64,000 nucleotides of DNA, taken from NCBI GenBank assembly GCA_037178625.1, contig CM074133.1:3534001-3598000 (forward strand), given 5' to 3'. Below are positions 31,132 through 40,588 of the stretch, one piece after another. The position numbers and the translations under genes are program-made. How positions within the stretch are numbered: the first letter of the stretch is position 1; every line of letters begins with the position of its first letter. A model generated the notes under the pieces. It made no database searches, had not been told where the DNA came from, and was given only the letters and a program-made list of their open reading frames with translations. This DNA is from Skeletonema tropicum (Eukaryota; Bacillariophyta; Thalassiosirophyceae; Thalassiosirales; Thalassiosiraceae).

Positions 31132-31928
31132 GCGGGTTTGGGATTTAGTCTAGACTTTATGATGAATAATTTCTAAAATGTATGTAATCATATCTAATGT
31201 AATAAGGACATAGCTCACTGACATCTCTCTTGAAATGTATCAATTCAACTACAGAGTATTTAACAACGTCATGACGCAATAAACAAGTTACATAATTAAG
31301 TGCAAGTGAATTTGTCGTGGCGAGTCCACTACAACGACTGACTGTACGATAGCTGTTGGATGCAGTTCGTCAAATTTTAGAGGTACGTGTAAGTAATTGG
31401 GATGTATGATTTCTATCTACGAATATCCCTTACTTGCACTCATTTACTTGAAGAAGTATGCAATCATGAAAGGGTATTATTTGGAAGAGAGTTCAGTACA
31501 TACAACAGAAGGATACAGCATAAGGATCAAACTTTGCACGTAACCTTCTCCGGGCTCTCCGCCACCCGCTGCTTACATGCTTACAAAGACTCAAATGGCA
31601 CAGGTGAGTTGCTCTCTAGAGATATTTTCTTGTTCGTGCGGATGCATATTCGTCCAGGGATTGCCCTCTTTCATACACAAAAAGCATCTTGCATACGCGG
31701 ATGATACAGACACCAATGCCTGCAAAAGCGCAATCTTTGACTACGCCGACGGATATGAAACATTCTTCTCGTATTACAACTATACGAAGAGAGACAAAAT
31801 CTGATACTCCTTTGGAATCAGGATGTGGATCACTCTGTATACAGTACGAGAAGTACGTGGTACCCAGTTGCAAGTGCAAGTGCTTTCTCTCCCCTGTAAC
31901 TGAGTACCGATGTATTAGTCTGATTACT
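31132..31928. other. Intergenic after the ferredoxin
   Basis: No gene supported. No membrane, repeat or conserved motif recognised in the short frames. Confidence 0.4.
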
Positions 31929-31975
31929 CTTGGTTGCATCTAAGAACAGCAGTCTGGTGTGCTCGCAACGTATGA
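31929..31975 (-). pseudogene. MRS copy 12, C-terminal scrap
   Basis: The minus strand reads LRAHQTAVLRCNQE, the decayed form of LRAHQAAVDATKS found at the C-terminus of all family members. About 45 bp only. It marks a lost copy. Confidence 0.7.
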
Positions 31976-32076
31976 AAGAAGGAACTTACCTGCGAGGCCG
32001 GGTCAACGCTCCATCCACGCTTGAGACAGGGAAATGAACATGAACAACACGCGTCCCCCTCGAACGATGAGAAAAT

Positions 32077-32123
32077 CACAAGTGTGAACTGACACAAGTG
32101 TGAACCGACACAAGTGTGAACCG
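32077..32123. repeat. 16-bp tandem repeat, three units
   Basis: CACAAGTGTGAACYGA repeated at 32077, 32093 and 32109. Confidence 0.85.
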
Positions 32124-32478
32124 TTTCAGAAACACCAGCATGAACCATTTCATCACCAGGTCGAAGGGGACAACAAGCGGAGAGAGTGAGAAGAGTGAGA
32201 ATGTTGCTTCCGACAGAACAATTGGGATATGTATTCACCATAAGAAGTGTTCGTTTTCGTGGAGCCCCAACAAACCATTTGAGTAGCTGCGGGTAGCAGA
32301 TTGCAAGATCTGGCAAATCTCTCTAGAGTAATTTGATGTTTTATTTCTACTTATCTATTCTCTTCCACCCCCAATTTCGTTTTCAATTTCCAAACTAAAC
32401 TTCCAAGAAGGATAACCTTTGTTCCGCTCAAGCACGTTACATCTTCCTCGGATCTCATTCAACATATTTTCATGCGTT

Positions 32479-33480
32479 TTAAGCCAGGAGCATCGAAGAT
32501 ATCCTATGGAATTCTTCTTCTGCATCCCTATGTGGACTCTTGGTTGCATCTACAGCAGCCTGGTGTGCACGGAGAGCAGCAGCTAGGTCCTCTTTGCTAA
32601 CTAGTCCATTCCTAAATTTGTCCATCAGTGCCTTCATTGAACGATCATGTCCGTGTGCGGCAGCGATGATCCAATGTTTCACTGCTCTGTCAGTACTGCC
32701 ATTGTCCCATTCCACACATCCGAGAAAAAATCTAGCATCTGGCTGCCCGCCAATAGCGGCCTCTTCCAGATGGTAGATTAGCTCTTCCATATCCTTTTCA
32801 ACACCATTCCCCTGAAGATACAAAACTGCCAGTTTATAATGCGCATCCACATCTCCCAATTCAGCAGCTCTTGTCCAATACTCAAATGCCCCACTATAAT
32901 TTCCTTTCTCGTATTCTTTAACTCCCTCTCGTCTGATTGCAACTGGATCGTTTGCCTCTATTCTTTTCATCCTTCGTTTGTAACTTTCTTCTTCTGTGAT
33001 GTTCATAGGTTCTCGGCAGAATGCGCAATTATCTTTCAGCCTCCCTTCCCTCCTCCTCAAAAGATCAGCATGAACGCAGCCATTACAAACCACTTTACTG
33101 CAACAATTCGCTGTTGAAGATTTCGTTAGATCAAGCTCCAGAGGGATCATGCAGATTGGACAATCCCCGAGATGACTGCTTTCCGGTTGTCTGAATAACA
33201 ACTCCTCAAATAACTCAGCGGCCCGTTCCCTGCACGCTTCTTCATGCTCTGATTCATGGTCACGCTGGCATTCATCGCTGCAGTATCGAACGAGATCGCA
33301 GTCATCGCATGGAACTAATTTGACGTCATCAATTATCTACAATTATCTAGAGCATTATCGCCCCTGGAGGGCCAACCATGACGTACTTTAAGATTTCCGT
33401 TAATTTTTTAATTTGACGTCATCAACTTCTGCGATACCGCACGAAGCACAGCACAACATCACGTCATTACCTTCGCGCAT
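32479..33480 (-). CDS. MRS copy 13, with a 90-bp intron-like insert
   Basis: Read as two exons, 33427-33480 (MREGNDVMLCCASCGIAE) and 32479-33336 (starting IIDDVKLVPCDDCDLVRYC), about 303 aa. The 90 bases between (33337-33426) start GTTGAT and end TTGTAG in the sense strand; removing them restores one open frame of normal family length. Without splicing, the frame stops soon after DDVKLKN. MYND then reads CCASCG...PCDDC...YCSDEC...HEEAC; RING-like CPICMIPLE...NCCSKVVCNGC...CAFCRE (one Pro to Ala). Sel1-like repeats are intact (YWTRAAELGDVDAHYKL, HLEEAAIGG, AVKHWIIAAAHGHDRSMKAL). Whether the insert is spliced is not shown by the sequence; if it is not, only a truncated product from the internal Met at 33201 would be possible. 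Confidence 0.65.
33316..33425. repeat. 17-bp direct repeat bordering the insert in copy 13
   Basis: TAATTTGACGTCATCAA occurs at 33316-33332 and 33409-33425; the repeated unit is 93 bp. The repeat is coding sequence (codons of DDVKL) duplicated at the insertion. Part of the inserted sequence (GACGTACT..GATTTCCGTTAATTTT) recurs at about 33613-33640, upstream of the same gene. Confidence 0.85.
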
Positions 33481-34065
33481 GATCTTGATTTTGACGACAC
33501 ACTACCCTACCGCCGCGGCTTGAGCTCTTTTGGATATAGTAATGACAGTGCTGCCCGAGAGAGGAAATAATAGGAGTGGGATGGTGAGACTTTAAAAGCA
33601 TCTACTTACACCATGACGTACTATGATTTCCGTTAATTTTATCTACAGAGGGCGATGAGGAGAGCTACATAGAGGGAACCACAAATAGAGTCAAAAAAGT
33701 AATAAGTCATTTTGTATCGATCATCAATCGTGCCAAACTGCCATTCAAAAAGGTGCTCCGCCTCCGGCGGTCAAAACAGGTACTAGGGTTATGTAATAAT
33801 TCCTACGTAGAATTTCTACAAATGTCGACTTGAGGCAAGGTTCCCGAGGTTGAGGTAAGTAATACCAGTGATACGTAGTTTCCCGTAGCAGAGAAAAACC
33901 TATCCCCACACACAGTAAGATAGGTAAGGAGTATGTGGTAAGTATGTACGCGCGAAGAGCTAACTAGCTCAATCAAGCTAGAGCTATCAACTCTCTAGCT
34001 CTAGCAATCAATAGGAGTAGCTAGTCTGCCAACGAAATTGAGCTATTGCCTACTGGCACTACGAG
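33481..34065. other. Intergenic between MRS copy 13 and the dioxygenase
   Basis: Contains the second copy of the insert-related sequence (33613-33640) and a CTAG-rich stretch (33965-34025, many TAGCTC/GAGCTA words). No gene seen. Confidence 0.45.
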
Positions 34066-35230
34066 ATGACGATAAGGTGGTGCATCCGGTCACTGGCAGC
34101 ACTACTAATAAATGTATTGTCAGCTCGACGCTATTGTCATTCTTTCGTACTGGTACTGCCATCGTCAACGTCATGCATTCGTTCATCATGTGGAGCTGCT
34201 CGAGCTTGGCACAATAACAATCATGTTGGAGCGATGCAACAATTAATGAGCAGACTAGCAGCAACAACTGCAGCACAGATCGATACAGAAACTATATCAG
34301 TGACTCTCCCATCGAACTGGAGGGATATCAATAAGGACGAGTGGTCAATACAAGCAGCAGACACTCTCACAAAGTATGGCGTGGTCGCTCTCACTTCATC
34401 ACCATCCACAAACAGCGACAACTCTGATGCTGATGGACTCATCTCCACACAAACAATTGAGAAAGCGAAAGAATCAGCCTCATCACGTCTTGACGATATG
34501 CAGAACAGAATATCGAATCGGGGAGTGGATCCAAATGGATAGAAGATGGACCATATCGATTTGCTGAAATTATATGTAGAGATGAGGAGGATTGCGGTAT
34601 GATGTTCCTCTTCCTTGGCTTGGAGGCGATAGTGATGATGGCAACAGTAGTAGTAGTGGTAATGATACTAGAGAAAATCAAGAAGTTGGCAGTGGGAGAA
34701 TCGGTGCACCGTTGACAACCATGGAGACAGAGGGTGTTACAGAATTACACATGGCGATGGATGAGATTGTTCCACATGTCTTGGAGGCGTTGTGGTCAAG
34801 AGAAGATGAAGACAATACCAATACTGATGATGATTTCAACAATAATGACAGCATCAGCTACGTCGCTGCATCTGGCTTTCTCATCAACAAGCCAGGCAGC
34901 GAGTCTCAAAATTGGCATAAAGATGGACCTGATCCTGGATTCATTGATTGTTTTGTACCATTGATTGATTTGAATGAGGAACTGGGCCCAACAGCCTTTC
35001 TTCTTGGCGATGAAGAGAATGATGAATTGGTCCCAATGCTAAACAAAGGCGACATACTGCTCTTTGACTATCGAACAATACATCGTGGACAGGGGAATAC
35101 GAGTGAGAATACGACGCGCACGCTTGGGTATGCAGTGTATCGACGAAGAGAACTGGACGGAGATGGAGCGACGAAGGAGAGTGGAGATGTGCACAACTTT
35201 CCGGCTGCGCTGACCCTTCAATATGACTAA
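34066..35230 (+). pseudogene. Phytanoyl-CoA dioxygenase-like gene with two frameshifts
   Basis: 2-oxoglutarate/Fe(II) oxygenase of the PhyH family. The N-terminal frame (34066 to about 34537) has a hydrophobic leader and ends in SNRGVDPNG. A short middle segment continues in another frame (EDGPYRFAEIICRDE), and the main domain continues from about 34590 (RYDVPLPWLGG) to 35230. Iron ligands are visible: H and D in WHKDGPD and the distal H in TIHRGQGNT; the 2-oxoglutarate Arg is in TTRTLGYAVYRR. The domain order and motifs are complete, so either two single-base losses (near 34535 and 34587) killed the gene or they are sequence errors. The last about 160 bp are copied at 40262-40440 and the 3' flank also elsewhere. 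Confidence 0.7.
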
Positions 35231-35440
35231 CGTATCGACTGGAGTGATTGTGAATAACTGCAGCAAACACGATGTAATTATACTTTCATTTACGAAGTGC
35301 TGTGTTTGATCGATCCCACAGGCACAAATGATTATCCATTTGAGGTCGAATAAGAGTATCTCTGTCTGTTGCTGTTGTGTATTGTGTACTTCTATCATTA
35401 TGGTTCCAACGCTTATTACCTCCATAACGTAAAGGACATT
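35190..35440. repeat. Dioxygenase 3' end = MRS 3'-flank repeat, original copy
   Basis: Covers the end of the dioxygenase coding region and the convergent 3' flank of MRS copy 14 (CTGCAGCAAACACGAT, ATTATACTTTCATTT, GATCGATCCCA, GAGTATCTCTGTCT). Versions occur at 37225-37345, 40262-40560, 42005-42060, 42915-43110 and, inverted, at 60370-60610, each next to the 3' side of an MRS copy. Confidence 0.75.
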
Positions 35441-35452
35441 ATCTTCCCCCCA

Positions 35453-36372
35453 TCACATGCAGTCGTCGGCAATCTTCCTCTGTGGACTCTTGGTTGCATC
35501 TACTGCAGCCTGGTGGGCACGAAGCGCAGCAGCAAGGTCCTCTTTGCTAACTAGTCCATTCCTAAATTCTTCCATCAGTGCCTTCATTGAATGATCATCT
35601 CCCTGTTTGGCAGCGATGATCAAATGTTTTACTACCCTGTCAAAATTGCCGTTGTCATATTCACAGCCTGCAAGAAAGCATCTAGCATCTGGGTGCCCTT
35701 CGATAGCAGCCTCTTCTGCATGGTACATTGCCTTCCCCTTATCCTGCTCAACACCCCTCCCCTCTAGATACAATCCTGCCAGTCTATAATGCGCATCCGC
35801 ATCTCCCACTTCAGCAGCTCTTGCCCAATACGCAAATGCCCCACTAATATTTTGTTTAGCGTATTCGTCATTTCCCTCTCGGCGCAATGCAACTGGATTG
35901 TTTGCCTCAACTCTTTTCATCCTTCGTTTGTAGTTTTGCTCTTTTGTGACAAGCGAAGGTTCTCGACAGAATGGGCATGTGTGTTTAAGCACTCCATTCC
36001 CCATCCTCGCAAAAGCAGCATAAATGCAGCAAAAGCAGCATAAATGCAGCCTTTACAAATCACTTTACTGCAACAAGGATTTATGGCGGATTTTGTTATA
36101 TCAAGCGGCATAGGTAAACAGCAGATGGGGCAGTCCCCACGATGTGTGCTGACCGGTTGTGTGAATAATAATTCGTCACGTAATTCGGCCGCTCGATTTC
36201 GGCACGCTTCTTCGTGCTCTGATTTATGATTCTTCTGACACGCATCGCTACAGTATCTAACGAGATCGCAATCATTGCACTTCTTCAATTTGACGTCATC
36301 TATTTCTGCGATGCCACATGAAGCACAGAATGAAGATGTGTCTACCGCCACATCATCATTATCTTCGTTCAT
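35453..36372 (-). pseudogene. MRS copy 14, disabled by a 20-bp tandem duplication
   Basis: Start MNEDNDDVAVDTSSFCASCG. MYND complete (KCNDC, YCSDAC, HEEAC), first RING half complete (CPICCLPMP...PCCSKVICKGC). Then a perfect 20-bp unit (plus strand AAAAGCAGCATAAATGCAGC) stands twice, at 36011-36030 and 36031-36050, and shifts the frame. Removing one unit would give GCIYAAFARMG and continue into CPFCRE and the Sel1 repeats, which are intact to 35453. A single lesion. The 3' neighbour is the convergent dioxygenase gene. Confidence 0.9.
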
Positions 36373-36628
36373 TTTGAACAACCGCTTTAAAAAAATTAGT
36401 ACACCGTGCTGTTGCGCAGATGATCACGAGATGATGATAGATTGTAGATTGTATACTATGATGTCCTACTATCGTGTAGGCCGGTTGCTTCTTGCTTCAT
36501 GCTTCATAGCAGGCCGCATCCATCATCTCCTGCCACCTGCCACCTGCTGCTTACTCATTCTAAGCCTATCATTCTTTTGGCCCTTTATTACGTACATAGA
36601 CAGATGTAAGAATACGAGTACCCAGACA

Positions 36629-36644
36629 CACGTGATTTTGTCAC
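36629..36644 (-). promoter_or_regulatory. Upstream box B of MRS copy 14
   Basis: Sense GTGACAAAATCACGTG, an inverted-repeat-like box with a CACGTG core, 257 bp before the ATG at 36372. The neighbouring TCTGGGTACTCGTA is also conserved with the ELOF1 upstream region (54477) and MRS copies 20-23. Confidence 0.6.
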
Positions 36645-36879
36645 ATTCCTCCACCCTCCACAGCTTTCAATGCTTTTTCTTTTTTGCTTTCACTTCATCG
36701 ACGCTGGTGCAGTTCATCCTACCATCACCGCTGCCATTTCAGACAATCCATCCATTAATATAATACTTGGCAAAATTTGCATGTTATCGAAGTAGCTGTT
36801 CTGCTGTGTAAAACACATATTCTTCGGTTGACCTCTCAATCTCAATCTCTGATTTGTTCTACAGAATGATGTCACTCTT

Positions 36880-37034
36880 ATTCACTGTGAACATAGATCT
36901 GGCCAATAGCTCGACGATGGTTCTCTGATTCTTTTCTGTCTCTACAATTCATTCGACATTCAAGTGCCATGCTACGTGTCGTGATCCAACAAATGCTTAG
37001 CCTATGGCAACTGCTTCGTCTCCAAGCCTTGCTT

Positions 37035-37080
<46 letters not shown>

Positions 37081-37220
37081 AAGCGACTTTTTTCAATACC
37101 TCGCATCGTTTCAGGAGCGGGGAAGCCATCGGTCAAGACTGGATGCAAGGTCTTATCAGTCAAGACCAAGACTAGCTGTATGATCTTTTGAACAATCAGA
37201 TGAACGCTAGACTGAATACA
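36880..37220. repeat. Duplicated flank block with CTCAGG hexamers
   Basis: Bases about 36885-37200 are repeated at about 42235-42515 (words GCTACGTGTCGTGATCCAAC, GGCAACTGCTT, CGGGGAAGCCATCG, GATGCAAGGTCTTATCAGTC), and part appears inverted at 55905-55960. In this copy the CTCAGG hexamer is expanded to about 8 units (37034-37080), while the copy at 42385 has one. Confidence 0.8.
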
Positions 37221-37337
37221 AGACCCCAGCATTACAGAGCTGCGTTTGATCGATCCCAGACACAAATTGTTATCAATTTAAGGTCAAGAGTAACTCTGTT
37301 GTTCATTTATATCAATTGGTTACAAAGCTTACTACCT

Positions 37338-38192
37338 TCATCTGGATAAATTTTCGGCAAACTTCCTCTGTGGACTCTCGGTTGCATCTACAGCAGCCTG
37401 GTATGCACGGAGAGCAGCAGCAAGTTCCTCTTTGTTGATAAACCCTCCCTTGTACATTTCCATCAGCACTTTCATTGATAAGTCATGACCCTGAGTGGCA
37501 GCAATGACTAAAAGTTTCATTGATCCATTAGTATTGTCATTCTCTACTAATTCATGGGCTCCAAGATAGTGTCTCGCTTCTGGATGACCGGCAATAGCTG
37601 CCTCCTCAAGATGGTGTATTTTCATCTCTACATCCTTCTCAACACCTCTCCCATCATTATACAAAAATGCCAGTCTATAATGCGCCTCTGCATCTCCCAA
37701 TTCAGCAGCTCTTGCCCAATACTCAAATGCCCCACTATAGTCTCCTTTGTTATAATGGTCTCCTGCCACGAGGCATATCGCAACTGGATCATTCGCCTCT
37801 ACTCTTTTCATCATTCGTTTATAGCTTCGTTGTTCATCCTTTGCGAGCAGCGGTTCTCGACAGAATGGACACGCATACTCGAGCCTGCTTTCCTTCATCC
37901 TCACAAGATCAGCACGGATACAGCCTTTACAAATCTCTTTACTGCAACAAAAATAATGTATACCACATTTCTTTAGATCAAACGGCATAGGCAACAGGCA
38001 GATCGGACAGTCCCCAAGATGTGTGCTCTCCCGTTGCTTGAATAACAATTCTTCACGTAACTCAGCCGCCCGTTTCTTGCACGCTTCATCGTGCTGTGCT
38101 TCATGGTCCTTCTGACAGACATTGTTGCAATATCTAACGAGATCGCAGTTAGTACATTCTATCATTGTAGTTACAAAGCTTATTACCTCCAT
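37338..38192 (-). CDS. MRS copy 15, chimeric with half a MYND finger
   Basis: Open frame of 284 aa, MEVISFVTTMIECTNC. The first 12 codons are not MRS coding sequence: they match the 3' flank of other copies (compare 60370-60405, ATGGAGGTAATAAGCTTTGT). The first Cys pair of the MYND finger is thus missing; the second half (CTNC, YCNNVC, HDEAC) is present, so the finger should not fold as usual. The RING-like finger is complete with an altered spacing (CPICLLPMP...YFCCSKEICKGC...CPFCRE). Sel1-like repeats are intact (YWARAAELGDAEAHYRL, HLEEAAIAG, SMKLLVIAATQGHDLSMKVL). Formed by joining a 5'-truncated gene to the 3' flank of the next copy. Expression is uncertain because the normal promoter is lost. 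Confidence 0.65.
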   Translation of the reverse strand: MEVISFVTTMIECTNCDLVRYCNNVCQKDHEAQHDEACKKRAAELREELLFKQRESTHLGDCPICLLPMPFDLKKCGIHYFCCSKEICKGCIRADLVRMKESRLEYACPFCREPLLAKDEQRSYKRMMKRVEANDPVAICLVAGDHYNKGDYSGAFEYWARAAELGDAEAHYRLAFLYNDGRGVEKDVEMKIHHLEEAAIAGHPEARHYLGAHELVENDNTNGSMKLLVIAATQGHDLSMKVLMEMYKGGFINKEELAAALRAYQAAVDATESPQRKFAENLSR

Positions 38193-38219
38193 GACGTTAA
38201 AGGTCTCCGTGGCTCACAA

Positions 38220-39125
38220 TTAAGACAATATTCCCCCTTCACAAAATAATTCGTCGGCAATCTTTCTCTGTGGACTCTTGGTTGCATCTACTGCAGCCTT
38301 GTGTGCACGGAGAGCAGCAGCAAGGTCCTCTTTTCCCATCAATCCCAATTTGAATGCATTCATCAGCGGTTTGATTGAGCCGTCATAACCCTGAGTGGCA
38401 GCAATGACGAAATGTTTTAGTCCTCTCTCAGCATTGCCATTCTCTATTTCGTGTAGTCCAAGATCATATCTAGCATCGGGATGTCCTCCGATAGCTGCAT
38501 CTTCCAGATGGTAAATTGCCTTCGCCTTATTCTTTTCAACACCTTGACCAGTATGATACAAACCTGATAGTTGATAATGCGCCTCCACATCTCCCAATTC
38601 AGCAGTTTTTGCGTAATAATCAAACGCTTCACTATAATCACCTTTCTCGTATTCGTCATCCCCCTCTCGTCTGATTGCAACTTGATCGTTTGCCTCCACT
38701 CTTTTCATCCTTTGTTTATGAGCTTCTTCTTCTGTGACAACCGAAAATGCTCGACAGAATGCGCACGTGTACTCAATCTTTCTTTCCCCCATCTTCACAA
38801 TATCAAAATAAGCACAGCCGCAACAAATCACTTTATTACAACAATCATTAATGCCACGTTTCTTTGAGCCGAGGGGTAGCGGCAACATGCAGATCGGGCA
38901 GTCACCCAGATGCGTACTCTCTGGCTGTTCGAATAATATTTCGTCACGTAATGCAGCGGCCCGTTCCCTGCACGCTTCCTCGTGCTCTGTTTTTTGGTCT
39001 CTCTGACAGTCATCACTGCAATATCTAACGAGATCACAATCATCGCATTGAACTAATTTGACGTCATCAATTTCTGCAATTCCGCAGGCAGCGCAACACA
39101 ACATCGTGTCATTATCTTCACTCAT
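38220..39125 (-). CDS. MRS copy 16, MYND-RING-Sel1 protein
   Basis: Intact, 301 aa, start MSEDNDTMLCCAACG. MYND: CAACG...QCDDC...YCSDDC...HEEAC. RING-like: CPICMLPLP...DCCNKVICCGC...CAFCRA (variant of the usual CPFCRE). Sel1-like repeats: AFDYYAKTAELGDVEAHYQL, HLEDAAIGG, GLKHFVIAATQGYDGSIKPL, LRAHKAAVDATKS. Closest relative in the window is copy 18 (same GSKKRGIND segment). The upstream region (about 39330-39500) is shared with copy 18 (41650-41760), a third promoter type. The stop is followed 28 bp later by the start of the chimeric copy 15. Confidence 0.87.
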   Translation of the reverse strand: MSEDNDTMLCCAACGIAEIDDVKLVQCDDCDLVRYCSDDCQRDQKTEHEEACRERAAALRDEILFEQPESTHLGDCPICMLPLPLGSKKRGINDCCNKVICCGCAYFDIVKMGERKIEYTCAFCRAFSVVTEEEAHKQRMKRVEANDQVAIRREGDDEYEKGDYSEAFDYYAKTAELGDVEAHYQLSGLYHTGQGVEKNKAKAIYHLEDAAIGGHPDARYDLGLHEIENGNAERGLKHFVIAATQGYDGSIKPLMNAFKLGLMGKEDLAAALRAHKAAVDATKSPQRKIADELFCEGGILS

Positions 39126-39703
39126 GATATAAATACATGGAGAAGCTCCTCTAAAATATTATTGCCGCCTTTCGTCTAAACACTCTTTTGGATAATGGAT
39201 AGAACACTAACGACAACCCTGGACATAGAACAAGCTGCTGTGATACATCAAAATGAAGGTTGGTTATGTTGATCGTTCGTTGAACTTTGCTTCGGATGAT
39301 GGGGAGGGTTTGGTTTATTTGTTACGCACGTGGATTACGTTATTAGGGGTATGGTGCGCACAACAACAAGGCCTATGTGAAGAGCTTAGGCATCATGGCC
39401 GAGACAATTGCTGGTTACCCCGCCATCAGTACACTTTCGTAACGAGTAGAGTTTCTTCGTGGCAACTGGTGTTGGCATCACACTGATGCAATTTTCCGGC
39501 ACCTCTACTTTGGTACAATGTATCGGTGGCATGGTCTACGTCCATCTTAGTGAACCACTCCACAGAGAGGTTATTGGAGAGGAGTGAGTTACTGCAGTGG
39601 GGGCATGGGGCATCTACATTATTGCTTCAGAGAGAGATAAATACAGTTATGTAGTAGAGGAGCGGCGCTATGGGAGTGGGGAATGGGTGAATGGGTAGGC
39701 AAA
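39126..39703. other. Upstream region of MRS copy 16
   Basis: Words TTTGTTACGCACGTGG (39319-39334) and GAGTAGAGTTTCTTCGTGGC (39443) are repeated before copy 18 at about 41655 and 41718. CACGTGG is again a G-box-like core. No gene. Confidence 0.5.
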
Positions 39704-39902
39704 CCGGGATAGTGGGCGCGTGGGCGTGCCCACAACACACCATGGTTTTAGGAGAGGCTTGATAGTGAAATATTGGGGATTTTTGGTTGATATAAGGGTA
39801 TTATTTGGGTATTTTGAGCTCATTTGTACCCGATTATGTGTAGTTGTGGGCCCCACGTGGGCGACGCCCACAACATACCATGAAAAGCGCCCGCTATCCC
39901 GG
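39704..39902. mobile_element. 199-bp MITE, CCGGGATAGTGGGCGC family, copy 2
   Basis: Ends CCGGGATAGTGGGCGC and GCGCCCGCTATCCCGG. Inner inverted pieces GGGCGTGCCCACAACACACC and GACGCCCACAACATACCATG. Same family as 30231-30438. Confidence 0.8.
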
Positions 39903-39952
39903 CACGCCTAGCAATGGGACGGGAATAACACACTTACTTATCAAAAAAATCC

Positions 39953-40030
39953 CGTCGCCAACATGTCAGACTATCGCTGAAATGTCAGACTATGACCTAA
40001 TTTTATCGCTAAACTTGTGCCCTCCTTGTA
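39953..40030. repeat. Dispersed repeat related to 2906-2990
   Basis: CGCCAACATGTCAGACTATC, CTAATTTTATCGCTAAACTT and GTGCCCTCCTTG parallel the sequence after the 13-bp minisatellite near 2.9 kb. Confidence 0.65.
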
Positions 40031-40104
40031 TTGGCTTGCTCTTGTTTGCCATCCATTACTTAGCATCCATTCCAGCAACCAGCAACCGCCTGCTCAACTG
40101 TTGT

Positions 40105-40261
40105 AAGTAGGTACAATCTTTGTTCTTCTGTGACAACCAAGGTTCACGACTGAATGCGCACATATTTAATCACCCCTTCCCCCATCCTTGCAATATCAGC
40201 ATAAATGCAGCCATTGCAAATCCCTTTACTGCAACAATCATTTATCCCACGTTCTTTAGTC
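40105..40261 (-). pseudogene. MRS copy 17, RING-segment fragment
   Basis: The minus strand reads ERGINDCCSKGICNGCIYAD, then IARMGEGVIKYV, the middle of the RING-like finger, and then a decayed VVTEEQR part. Both ends are cut; at 40262 it is joined to a copy of the dioxygenase 3' end. Confidence 0.82.
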
Positions 40262-40440
40262 AAGCGACAGAACAATACATCGTGGACAGGGGAATACGAG
40301 TGAGGATACGACACGTACGCTTGCGTATGCAGTGTATCGACGAAGAGAACTGGATGGAGATGGAACGACGAAGGAGAGTGGAGATGTGCACAACTTTCCG
40401 GCTGCGCTGACTCTTGAATATGACTAATGTAATTGGGTGG
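40262..40440 (+). pseudogene. Copied 3' end of the dioxygenase gene
   Basis: Matches about 35073-35230 (words ACAATACATCGTGGACAGGG, GCAGTGTATCGACGAAGAGA, TGGAGATGTGCACAACTTTC) with point changes. It encodes the distal His/Arg part of the PhyH domain only, with no upstream exon. The downstream flank to about 40560 is copied too. Confidence 0.85.
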
Positions 40441-40588
40441 AACGATTGTGAATGACTGCAGCAAACACGATATAATTATACTTTCATTTCCATTCGAGGT
40501 CGAATAAGAGTATCTCTGTCTATTGTGTACTTCTGTCATGTGGTTACAGAGCTACGTTATAGGTCTTCGTTGCTTATAATTGAAGGCA

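Noticed and set aside
37002..37265. Minus-strand ORF with a Pro-Glu dipeptide run
   Set aside because: It comes only from the CTCAGG hexamers in a duplicated flank; the sister flank has no such frame.
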